Source of the DNA: Geosiphon pyriformis
Taxonomy: Eukaryota; Glomeromycota; Glomeromycetes; Archaeosporales; Geosiphonaceae
Assembly: GCA_016748015.1 (NCBI GenBank)
Contig: JAAOMT010000034.1
Location: 140,000-203,999, forward strand
DNA length: 64,000 nt
Direction of reading: 5' to 3'
The position numbers and the translations under genes are program-made. Positions 1-9,228 of this stretch are shown one piece after another. Within the stretch, counting starts at the first letter, position 1. Each line of letters opens with the position of its first letter. Under the pieces are notes generated by a model that was not told the DNA's origin, ran no database searches, and saw only the letters and a list, made by a program, of their open reading frames with translations.

Positions 1-696
1 TTGTTACAGTTGTAGTTGTTATTGTAATTGTTGCTAGAGTAGTGCTTATGGCTATTGCTGTTGCTGTTGCTGTTCATTAATTGATGGGGCTGGTGGTGGA
101 TTAATTATGATTTCTGAAAGTAAGTTTTTCTGAGTAATAATATTGGGATTTGGATCATTCTGATTTTCTGGAGTTTGATTAACTGGAGTTTCGATTTCTG
201 AATTTTCTAGAATCAGATTTTGTTTGCTAATTTCTTGATCACTACTTTCCTCTTTCTTAGAGTTGGCTATTTCCCAAGAACCAATGGCTCCGAAATCTGG
301 TTGTGATAGTAATGATCAAATTTCTAATGGTATTGGGGATCACAATTTAAATTTCTCAAAATAATTGCTGTATGTTTTTAATAACTTTGCTCTCTTTTGT
401 TTACTTTAAAATGAAATTCTGTTTAGTAGTGTTGTTGTGCTTGCTGTAGCTGTGCTTATTATATTGATAGTACTTTTAGGTGTGTGGTGATATAATGAAT
501 TAGTAAGTAAATCAAATTTTTGTTTCTTCCAAGTGAGTAGTTGAATTTGTTTTGGTGTTCCTGCTGATGTTTATAATCTTTTTTTTTTCTTGTTAATAAA
601 AGTAATAAAAAATTTCTGTTTGGTGTATTTTTCAATTTCTCTGTTTATTTTTGTGATTAGAGGTGCAAATAAGTAGTTTTGTGGAAGAGTGGTATT

Positions 697-906
697 TTAA
701 AGTAGTTTACTAAAGAAATTGTTGAAGGTGAATTCTGGATCTCCTTGGCCTCCCAAATGATATACTATTTTCTTATTGATATAGCAGTTAAAAGTTGATT
801 CTGTTGACCAACTATTATTTGTTAATCTGAGATAGGTGTGATAGTGTTGGAATAAAAATTTTGTGAATCTTAAATGGTTTGTCTCTGTTTCTTTAGATTC
901 TGCCAC
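697..906 (-). pseudogene. Gag N-terminal fragment of element C
   Basis: A 69-codon open stretch beginning MAESKETETNHLRF, parallel to MAESEIIGANHLGF in the gag of Ty3-1 (start at 11105). It carries the same pattern of FAKFLFQ-like, ESTFN and YINKKI segments. The frame then breaks; the downstream part (positions below 697) keeps a Gln-rich character but has stops. It is the start of a structural protein that would build the cytoplasmic virus-like particle, and it is not functional here. Confidence 0.7.
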
Positions 907-947
907 TGTTTCAGATAGGTGTTTGTTGGTGCTGGTTTTCTGTAAGA

Positions 948-969
948 TTATACCTCACAGAGAGCACCA
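948..969 (-). promoter_or_regulatory. Primer binding site of element C
   Basis: Directly inside the LTR the minus strand reads TTTGGTGCTCTCTGTGAGG. It begins with TGG as expected for pairing with a tRNA 3' CCA end, and it matches the corresponding site of Ty3-1 with a few differences. The primer tRNA was not identified. Confidence 0.6.
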
Positions 970-971
970 AA

Positions 972-1775
972 TATTACAGGTAATTATTTGGGGTCTCAAG
1001 CAAATAACAAACCCATAACTTGGTGTTCAATTGTTGACTAATGATAGTTTCTGAAGGTTTTCATGATCTGAAAATTTTGGTTGGGTTTTTTGTATAATAG
1101 ACAGAAATTCTAATGTGGTTTTTTTTAATGGTGTTTCAAGGGTCAATCTGTGGGTTAAGTAGTTATTGTTTATCACTTTCCAGAATTGTAATTCTATCAA
1201 TTCTTTTTTCAGTGTGGTGGCTAACAATCTCCTAAAAAGCTATTCTCAAATCTAAGTGTCTACCCTTATTTCTGAGTCTTTTACTAATATTATATCCTGA
1301 TGTCAGTAATTTAGCACCTTAATTTTTTTAATCAATTAGTACACAACAAAAAATAACAAAACAAAATAAAAAAAAATAAAAAAAAATAAAGAAATAAGCC
1401 AAGGCAATGAATACTAGTATTCCATTAATAGCCATAATTAAAAACTATTGTTCTAGTTTGGTTAAGTATCAATTACTATCAACATAGAATGTTAATAGTG
1501 GGAAGTGAATTTAAAATATTGAATAATTATTTATTAATATTTGTAATGTGGAAAGTTGCTTAGATCAAATCTAAACTGAGAGGTTTGTCTTTTCTGCTTC
1601 TAATGCTACTGCTATATATACTTAATTTATGTTTTATGAGATTGTTCACATTCTTGAGCAATATGCTATGATTTCTTAAGCAATGCTCATATTGCTGAAC
1701 AATATGCTCATGTGCTAACTACTACTCTCTTATTGGTCTGCTATTTTTTTATAACTGTTTTCTTTATAAATAATA
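972..1775 (-). repeat. 5' LTR of element C
   Basis: About 804 bp. It shares with the LTR at 18057-18812 the opening TATTACA, the block TGGGGTCTCAA, the block TAACTTGGT and the internal TTTTTTGTATAATAGACAGA, so it belongs to the same subfamily as element D. The inner terminus has TATTAC and the outer end ATAATA, which look like decayed TGTTAC and GTAACA. Confidence 0.75.
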
Positions 1776-1814
1776 CCATTAGCATTTTTGTTTTTTTTTC
1801 CCCTTTTGTAATGT
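1776..1814 (-). other. 39-bp remnant of element D between two later insertions
   Basis: The stretch from AGCATTTTTG to TAATGT aligns without gaps over 34 bases to the end of the RNase H region of Ty3-1 (around 4916-4949). The sequence immediately right of Ty3-1 (12095 on) continues the same alignment. This small piece is therefore the continuation of element D across Ty3-1, cut on its other side by element C. Confidence 0.7.
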
Positions 1815-2084
1815 TGTTACAGGTGATTCTTTGGGGTGTTGTGTAAATAACAAACTTGTAACTTGGTGCTCAAAGTGATTGGTGACAATGATAATCTAAA
1901 GATATTTTATCTAAAGGTTTTCCAATTGAGTTTTTTGTATAATAGACAGAGATTCAATAGTAACAGTTTATCAGTAGTTTCCTGAAACTGTAGTTTTGTC
2001 AATTGCTTGCTCAGCTTGATGATTGATAATTCTCCTGATACAATATCCTCCATAAGTGTATACTAGTGCTGTTTTCTGATGTCA

Positions 2085-2215
2085 GTTCCTCCATAAGTCC
2101 TCCAAAAGTAAGTATTGTTTAAGCAAGTTTATTCCTTTATAAGTCCTCCAAAAGTAAGTATTTTTTAAGTATTTTTTAAGTAAGTTTTATTCCTTCATAA
2201 GTCCTTCAAGAGTAA
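2085..2215. repeat. Tandem repeat within the LTR (TCCTCCAAAAGTAAGTATT units)
   Basis: About three imperfect units built around CATAAGTCCTCCAAAAGTAAG followed by a TTTAAG stretch. The same block occurs in the partner LTR at about 11440-11570, so it is part of the element rather than a later local expansion. Confidence 0.7.
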
Positions 2216-2539
2216 ATCCTTTAATCAAGTTAGTAGACAACAAAGAAAATAAAAAAAAGATAAAAAAAAAAATAAGAAATAAGCCAAGGTGATTTGCAAG
2301 TTAGTATCCCGTCAATAGCCGTAATCAAGAGCTATTGTTCCAGTATGGTTAAGTATCCATTACTATTAACATGAAGTGTTGATAATGAAGAATGAATTTG
2401 AGATAATAAATATTTATTTATTTGAGAATTGTGGTAACTAAGCTAAGGATTCTTGGTGTTAATTCTTTTTTTTCTGCTTCTAATGCTACTGCTATATATA
2501 CATATTTGAGATTTCTCAATTCTTCAATTCCTTGCAACA

Positions 2540-2680
2540 GGAATCCTGGAATTTCTGGAATCCTGCAATTCCTGATGAAAGGAATTCTGAAATTCTGGAA
2601 TCCTGCGATTCCTTGTCGGAGAATTCTGAAATTTCTGGAATCCTGCAATTCCTCTAAGAGGAATCTTGGAATTCCACATT
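2540..2680. repeat. 40-bp minisatellite in the Ty3-1 LTR
   Basis: Three units of about 40 bp (starting near 2540, 2581 and 2621) plus a partial fourth. Each has the form GGAATYCTGGAATTTCTGG then AATCCTGCAATTCCT. GGAATTCC-like words make each unit partly self-complementary. The partner LTR carries the same array at about 11878-12020 with more A/T substitutions. Confidence 0.8.
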
Positions 2681-2753
2681 TACTATGTCTACATCTGATT
2701 GGCTAATATCTACTGACTAATAATACTATATTTCTTATATTTTATAAGTAACA

Positions 2754-2772
2754 TTATTCTCTCTTTTTAATA
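2754..2772 (-). promoter_or_regulatory. Polypurine tract of Ty3-1
   Basis: Immediately upstream of the 3' LTR the minus strand reads AAAAAGAGAGAATAA. A purine run at this place primes plus-strand DNA synthesis in LTR retrotransposons. The equivalent in Ty3-2 is GAAAGAAGGGGATAA. Confidence 0.7.
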
Positions 2773-3290
2773 TTGAGCTCCGTCAAAATCTAATTCCTTT
2801 AATTTTCCTTCTTGAATTATTTCTTGAACTTCTTTTTTGAGTATTACTTGTGTTATTTTAGTTTGTAGTTCTTCAAATTGGGCATTGGTCATTTTTTCCA
2901 ATTGATTACTTGTAACTGTATCTATTGCTGTGTTGAGTAAAATTTCTGGTCGGTTTTGAAATCTCATATATAGCCAGTAAATGGCTCAAGCTTGTGTGGT
3001 TAGATTGTTCTTTTCCACAAATTGTTCTAGTTGTCTCAGCATTGTTGTGTCAAATAACCATTTTGTTTTGTCAGTGTAAAAATTCTGGATATTTACATGT
3101 TGTCCCAAGTAAAAATAACAATAGTTTTTCAGAAATTGTTGTGTTCACTAAGTTCAAGTTTCTCTGGTAAGCTCTTGGTGTAATTCGACTATTTGTTGTT
3201 CTTTTATGGCCAATTTTATCTTGGTCATAATCTTGTTAACAACATTTTCAAGTCTTTTCTGTGCTTTGTTTTGTGGTATCTTTGCCGTAT
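2767..3290 (-). pseudogene. C-terminal Pol extension of Ty3-1, unknown function
   Basis: The open part (2767-2967) ends ELDFDGAQY, directly before the polypurine tract. Ty3-2 has a longer, better preserved version (43132-43884) ending NFDFDGAQS, with shared segments of the type LTNSQFQELQ / MTNAQFEELQ. The region lies after the integrase and has neither membrane segments nor a chromodomain signature. I do not recognise the fold. Conservation in two diverged copies implies a role in the element's life cycle. Confidence 0.6.
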
Positions 3291-3299
3291 GTTTGTAAC

Positions 3300-4640
3300 G
3301 AATAGTTTGTTAATTGATTGTAATTTCCATCTCCTGGTGTTGAATTAATTGAATAATTTGTTGGGCTAGTGAATGGATATTGTCCGTAATTTTCATTTTT
3401 CTGATCTCTTCTGTCACGTCAACCATGTTCTTATATATTCTTTTGTCAATCAATTGGACGTGTTGTTGTCAATAATAATGATTGGTTCTAGATCTCATAA
3501 AATTTTATTTGGTTGGACTAGTATTCTCTGTACTTCTAATTGTAGAATATTACTGGTAGATAATAATGTTATATGGTGGTATAGTTTCAGTCAATCTCTA
3601 TGTGCTGCTTTGGTCAAGATTTTGTTATTCAATCTTAATTTGTAAGCTCCATTTCCTAGAATTTCTTTTATGTGAAATGGTCCGTCTCATTTGGGGTCAA
3701 ATTTTCCACTCCATTGTTTTTTCGCTTTGGTACAATATAGTAGTACTTTGTCTCCAATTCTGAATTCAACTGGTTTATCTGGTAGTTAGTTATCATGTCT
3801 TTCTTTTTGTTTCTCTTGTGATCTTTGTATGTTATCAGCTGCTCTTTGTCATTTGTTTTCTAATGTTTCCATTAAGTCATATGTTCTTCTTAGCAATGTG
3901 TTTTTGAAATTTTCTTCTGTTATTGGTTCAGTTGGGTATGTGCTGACTTCTATTTCCATTGGTAGTATTGCTGTTCTACCATATACTAATTCAAATGGTG
4001 TTGCTTGTATAGTATCTTACTTCATTGTTCAATAAGCAAATAATACTGATGGTATCAACAAATCCCAATCATTCTGGTTTTCTTGGCTAAGCTTAGCTAT
4101 TGCCTTACATAATGTTCTGTTAAATCTTTTGACTAATCTGTTGGTTTGTGGATAGTATAGTGATAATAGTGGTTTCTTAATTCCAAATCTTTGGCTCAAT
4201 TCTGTTAATGTTCTGTTCACAAAATGAGTTTCTTGGTCTGATAATAATTTTTTTGGACATCTATGTCGACAAATCAAATCCTGATGAACAAATTTGGCAA
4301 CAGATTCTGCATCCACTCTTTGAATTGCTTTTGTCTCTGGCCATTTAGTGAGATAGTCCATGGCTACTGCTATGTATCTGTTTCCTCTGCTGGTGATTGT
4401 TAATGGTCCGACTAAATCAATTCTAATATGGTCGAATGGTTGTCCCACTTTGATTGGTTTTAATGGTTCACTGGGTTTTATACCTCCTCTTTGCTAACAA
4501 GCATCACAATTTTGAACATATTGGATAATGTCTGGATACATTGATGGCCAATAATACCTTTTTTTGGTTCTTTCTATGGTTGCTTTTTTGTGAAAATGTT
4601 CTGTTGTTGGATTTGAGTACATGTTGAATAATATTGTTTC
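3300..4640 (-). pseudogene. Integrase of Ty3-1
   Basis: The DDE integrase would insert the cDNA into the genome. The N-terminal zinc region (His-His/Cys-Cys, with HFHKKATIERTKKRYYWP and CDAC) lies near 4490-4600. The core is 4029-4448: IDLVGP holds the first Asp, SDQETHF the second. The third residue, Glu in the relative at 41962-42519 (LVEKFN), is Lys here (LVKRFN, codon at 4128-4130). Downstream, interrupted by stops, is a GPY/F-type module with QWSGKFD and GPFHIKEILGNGAYKL around 3640-3740. The lost Glu and stops make it inactive. Confidence 0.85.
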
Positions 4641-4883
4641 TTTTTCTGGCTCTGTAATTACTTTGGTTGGTTAATCTAGATCTCCAATAAAGTATATTTT
4701 GGTAAGTGATAAAATATTTTGATTGTTGTTTGATACTCTTTCATTTCGTTTGAGATAAATTCTCCTTGAACTGTTGAGTGTTTATATAATGTTGCAGTTG
4801 TTGATATTTTTGTATGTTCATCTTTTGTTATATTTTTCGTTGGTATTGTTCTGGTTTTGTTATATTTTTGGGTTGAAATGTTC

Positions 4884-6278
4884 TTAGATTTGTCTCATTC
4901 GTGACAAACTGTCAGCATTTCCATTGTTTTTTCTCTTTTTATAATGTATAGTATAATTATATGATATGAGTGCCATTTTCCATCTTGACTGTCTTCTATC
5001 TCCAAATTCTTGTTTTTGAAGTGATGTTAATTCTTTGTGATCTGTGTATACTTTAAACTTTTGGCTCAAGTATTCTTTCCATTTTATAACTGCCCAAAAG
5101 ATTGCTAAGTGTTCTTGTTCTGGTGTTCTATAGTTTTTTTTAGCTGGTGTTAGACCTCGGCTGGCATATGCTACTGGATGTTCTCTACTGTCCAGTCCTT
5201 TCTGAGATAGTACTGCTCCCAATGCTTGGCTAGATGCATCAGTAGTAATAATGAATGGTTTGCTGTGATCTGAATAGATCAGTACTGGAGCTTGAATGAG
5301 CTTTCTTTTCAGAATATCAAAAGCTTTTTGTTGACTTTCTGTTCATTCATATTTTGTATTCTTGGTTTGCAGTTGGTTGAGTGGCTGTGCTATCTTGAAA
5401 AAGTTCTTGATAAAACATTGATAGTAGCTGGCACATCCCAAAAATGATTTCAGTTCTGTCATATTAGTTGGTACTAGAAAGTTCTTTACTATTTTTATTT
5501 TCTCTGGATCCGTTTTAATGTTGTCTTTACTGACTATGTGTCCCAAAAATTTTAGTTCTGTCTTGCCAAAGAAGCATTTTGTTGCATTTAACTTTAGTCC
5601 TGCTCTTCTTAGTCTTTCGAACACTTGTTGAAGATGATGAAGATGATTATCAAATGTTTTTGAGAATACATTGGTGTCGTCCAAGTATACAACTATTGAT
5701 TTCCACAATAAGCCAGTATAAACAATTTCTATTAGCTGTTGGAAAGTGACTGGTGTGTTGGTTAAGCCAAATGGCATTACTTCAAATTCAAAATTTCCTT
5801 CTCTGGTAGTGAATGCTGTCTTTTTTTTGTTGGCTGGATCCATGGCTACTTGCCAGTAACCACTGTTTAGGTCTAATGTTAAAAACCATTTGTTTTCACC
5901 AAAAGTGTCGAATAATTCTTGGATCCGTGAAGTGGAGTAGCTATCTTTCTGAGTTACTCTATTGAGTTTTTTATAATCCACACAAAAGCAGATTTTCCCA
6001 TTTTTTTTCCAGACAAGTATCATTGGTGATGACCATGGGCTCATTGATGGCTGAATTAGCCCATTATTAAGCATTCAGTTTATCTCTTGACAGATAATCT
6101 CATGGCTAGCTAGTAGTACTCGGTATGCTCTTTGTTTAATTGGCATTGCATCTCCAGTTTTGATCTGATGCTGGATGATGTCAGTTTGGCCAAACTTGTT
6201 TTCACTGGCAAAGATATTGTTGAAATTGTTGAGCAACATCTTAAGTTGCATATGTTGGAGTGGATCTAAGTTTCTCAT
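4884..6278 (-). pseudogene. Reverse transcriptase and RNase H of Ty3-1
   Basis: Copies the element RNA into DNA and degrades the RNA strand. RT (5343-6278) shows SPWSSPMILVWKKNGK, FCVDYKKLN, LDLNSGYWQVAM, MPFGLTNTPVTFQQL and the catalytic YLDD box (VYLDDTNVFSK). RNase H (4884-5342) has GAVLSQKG, AYASRGL, the Glu-containing EQEHLAIFWAV, YTDHKEL and NADSLSRM. Two in-frame stops break it: one after QEIN near 6074 and one (TGA) after NTKYE near 5340, where Ty3-2 has Trp (KFEWTETQQ). Otherwise the domains are long and close to consensus. Confidence 0.92.
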
Positions 6279-6368
6279 GTTTATTTATTCCAATTGTTCT
6301 GGTTGGAGCAAATAACATTTGCTTTGTCCGTATATTATTTGTGATGTGATATTGACATATCTACAAAG

Positions 6369-7109
6369 CTATGGAAAGTCTGGAATGGTACTTGGTGGTT
6401 GATCTTCTATTTTAGTGCTTAAGTATCCAATGATAATTTTGGCTGGTATTACTATGACATTTCCTGTATTATTGTAGATGGGAATTTTGATGTGGCTGTA
6501 ATCTTTGGCTGGTATATGGAGATTGATGAATCTAATCTCTCCTGATTCACAAAGGGTTAGTTCTGTTTCAAAAATCTGATTCTGTTCTTTTACTTTCTGC
6601 TTTATCCCTATCATGTACTGGCCATATAGTAAAATGAAAATTGTTTGACCCGTTGAGATAATTTTTTCTTGGTCAACAATTTTTTTTTCTGTCATATTGA
6701 TTGGTACATCTACTCTACCTATCAATCCGAATCCCTGTATTCCTCTTGCTGTTATTCCTAATTTTTCCCTCTTTTCTACTAATACTAACTGAACTACTCT
6801 AACCAGAGACAGGAATATTGCCTGTGCTATCTTTTCATTGGGCTCTATTATATAGGCTTTTTCTGAGTCATTTTGTAGCATAATGATAATATTTCCTACA
6901 TATCCTGCATCAATTATTTCTCCTCTTATATTAATCTCTCTTTTTGCTAAACTACTCCTAGATACTAATTGAACCATTGTTGTTGCCGGAATTTCCAGTG
7001 CTATTTTCAAATCAAGACAGATGTGTGAATGTGGTTCCAATTTGATGGCATCTTTTCCTGGATACCTCAGATCAAACCCAGCATTAGTATTATGTATGCG
7101 TTCTGGCAT
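6369..7109 (-). pseudogene. dUTPase domain of Ty3-1 Pol with downstream beta-rich linker
   Basis: Trimeric-type dUTPase, which hydrolyses dUTP to dUMP and limits uracil incorporation. Within the 246 codons the five family motifs run in order: AGFDLR (1), SRSSLAKR (2), IDAGYVGNI (3), EKIAQAIFL (4) and RGIQGFG (5). After about residue 135 comes a second segment (IHIPAKDYSHIKIPIYNN, IIIGYLSTKIED) that is also present in Ty3-2 and D and whose role I do not know. The domain lies between protease and RT in the Pol order. It is one of the longest unbroken frames in the element. A host dUTPase is excluded by its position inside pol and by the parallel copies. Confidence 0.9.
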
Positions 7110-7133
7110 AATACTTTCATTATTATTACTGAA

Positions 7134-8423
7134 CTATTTAAGTTCCTGTTCCTTGGTAAGGTCAAAAAGTGCAATATATTGTTCATAGTTTGGATCAGAG
7201 TTTAAATCTGAGTTGGAATCATTGTCATTACTCTCGCCATATTGAATGGAACTGGAACCGGTGTTTTTATTGTTGTTGTTATCGGAGTTTGAATTGGAAT
7301 TAAAATTCAATTCCGATTCTGATGCACAGCTGCTGATTGGTTCCTCTTCTTCTGGAATTGTGTAGATCATGTGTGGTAGTGGATTGTAGATGAGATCACA
7401 CTCATTACAATACTGAAAGTCACATGAGATTAAGCAATGTTGACATAATCAAGTTTTCAGCTGCTCTAAACATTGCTCTTGTTTTTTCTTAGTAAGTGCC
7501 AAATGCTGGTAATGTTTATAAAATTCTTCAGGGTCATCTTCAATGTTGCCAAAGACATCGAACGTTTGAATGTATTTGGATTCAAGAAATGATAGAGGAT
7601 TATTTTTTATCTCTAGTAATTTGCTGGTTGTCATGTCTTCTGTTTTTGCATATGCCATTCTCCATAGTTCATCTTTGTCATGGGGATATTCTTCCAATTG
7701 TTCCAACACTCGTTTCCAGGCATCATTGATTGGTGTTTCTTTGCTTACCCAATTATTTATCAGTATGGTGTATTGACATGTTTTGTCACATGTTCTTTTA
7801 TGTCCAGGAATATCACTCCACATTCCTTTGTCTAGTAAGATAGTTCTACATGCGAGACATGATTGGTTATTCCACTTTTCTTGTTGTTTTGGTCATCCAA
7901 AGTGCTCTATGATGCATAGGTGACAGTAAAATCTTGTGGCCATAGAGTATTCTTCGTCATCGCCACAGTATGCACTCATTGATAACAATTTCTTACCACA
8001 ATTGATGTATTCCAATTTTGGTCGACAATAATTGGTTGGTGGTGATAAAGTGTATGCATCTGAACTATAAGTGCTGCTGGTAAGAGTGGTTCCTTCTTCT
8101 TTCTCCTTTCTCTTTCCCTTATCAGTTTCTTCCTACTCCCAGTTGGCTGGTTTGTCTTGGTCATTATCAGTTTCTCAGTTTTGGTCAGTTTTTCAGATAA
8201 GTTTTTTGTTTTCTTTCCCTTTTCTCTTATTGTCTTAAGAAAGTATTGGTGGTAGCTCATTGTGGTCTTCATTGGCCCATGAGACTTGGTAGGCTTCCCA
8301 GGTCAGTTTTCTTGTTTCTTTCTTGAACTCAATGAGTAGTTGGTCATTGCTTGGCTTAAAGTGGTTACAAGTGGCTGGTGTTCGAATATGCTGACCATTT
8401 TGGCTCAGTTGGAGCTCTTGCAT
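7134..8423 (-). pseudogene. Cysteine-rich region between protease and dUTPase of Ty3-1
   Basis: A segment of roughly 400 codons, broken by stops, with two Cys clusters. The first (about 7790-8060) has YCHLC, then SCLAC, then GHKRTCDKTCQYTIL and the conserved NDAWKRVLEQLEEYPHDKDEL. The second (about 7380-7450) has QHCLISCDF and YCNECDL, a CxxxC plus CxxC pair. An acidic Asn/Ser-rich stretch follows (7134-7370). Both clusters recur in Ty3-2 and D. They look like zinc ribbons, but no named family is recognised. A TGA at about 7872 stands where a Trp is likely. Confidence 0.7.
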
Positions 8424-8483
8424 TGTCCAATCGAGTACGGTGTTTGTTTTGGATAGCCAATTATTTCCAACATGAGCTTGGTA

Positions 8484-9228
8484 CTAAGTGGCTTCCATCA
8501 CAAGAACTTTGATGGGTACTGTGATGCTGTTAATTTTGATAGGTAGGTTGTCTATTTCGCCTATTGGAGTTTTGATTGCTCCATCAGCTGTGATGATTCT
8601 TGCACTGGCAGCTTGGTCAACTCGGTGACCTAATTGATTCATGAATTGCCTTGTTATGATACTGCCAGCTGATCCACTATCTAAGATCAGTTTAATGGCA
8701 TAACCATCAATTTTGGCATCTGTATATATGGTGGTAATTGGCTTCTCTTCCAGAGCTGCTCCACTAAATAATGAAATCTCGATCGTTTCTTCCAAGTCAA
8801 AGAGAAAGATGGCCACAAGCAATTCGTTATTGATAACAGTTGCTGGTGGAATGTTGTTGGTAAGTGCTTGTTGTTGGTTGGATCCCGAATTGTTGGTGGT
8901 GGTGTCTTTTGAGATAACCAGGAGACTTAAATAGTTCTGGGAATTTGGGTTTTGGGTGGCCCCAGTACCCAAATTCCAAGAACACGATCCTGATGGTGAG
9001 TTGGAAAAACTGGGGATCAGTTGATGAACAACCATTGCTGATCTCCAGTTTTGTGTGATTCTAGGTTTGGGGTGGCCTAATGTCATATTAACTGAATTCT
9101 GGGGTGGTGTCTGAATTGATTGGGGTTGATAGATTACTTGTGGCTGTGGTTGATATATTACTGGTGGCTGTGGTTGATAAACTGGAGTCTGATATACTGG
9201 TGCTTGATAAATTGGCTACTGCATTATT
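8484..9228 (-). pseudogene. Retropepsin (aspartic protease) of Ty3-1
   Basis: Would cleave Gag and Pol. It shows the active site LILDSGSAGSII with catalytic Asp, then QLGHRVDQA, ITADGAIKTPIGEID and ITVPIKVLVMEAT, the usual retropepsin layout. Upstream is a Pro/Gln-rich tail of Gag. The frame runs from a TAG near 9229 (a Gln position in a run of Gln codons) to a TAG near 8482, again a Gln position (ATQYQA in Ty3-2). Confidence 0.88.

Larger units (their letters stand above)
1..1775 (-). mobile_element. Ty3/gypsy element C, 5' end only (leaves the window)
   Basis: This is the 5' LTR and the first part of gag of a Ty3/gypsy element read on the minus strand; the rest lies left of the window. The LTR (972-1775) starts TATTACAGGT where the intact relatives start TGTTAC. 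Next to it is a primer-binding-site-like stretch, then a Gag N-terminus at 697-906 closely resembling that of Ty3-1. Positions 1-690 encode, with stops, a Gln-rich linker like the one in Ty3-1 gag. The element's outer end at 1775 abuts a 39-bp piece of element D, so C inserted into D. The assignment is firm; the exact outer boundary may be off by a few bases. Confidence 0.8.
1815..2753 (-). repeat. 3' LTR of Ty3-1
   Basis: A 939-bp copy of the LTR at 11168-12094. Both hold the same landmarks: a tandem block near the start, a run of A-rich sequence, a TATATATACATA box and a 40-bp minisatellite near the end. The two LTRs differ by many scattered transitions and small indels, so insertion is not recent. 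On the minus strand the TATATATA box around 2494-2502 is a plausible core promoter element. Confidence 0.92.

Noticed and set aside
2540-2680. CRISPR-like repeat array
   Set aside because: The units are contiguous without unique spacers and lie inside a eukaryotic LTR.
6369-7109. A stand-alone host dUTPase gene
   Set aside because: It lies inside pol between protease and RT, flanked by matching LTRs, and recurs in the same position in two other elements.
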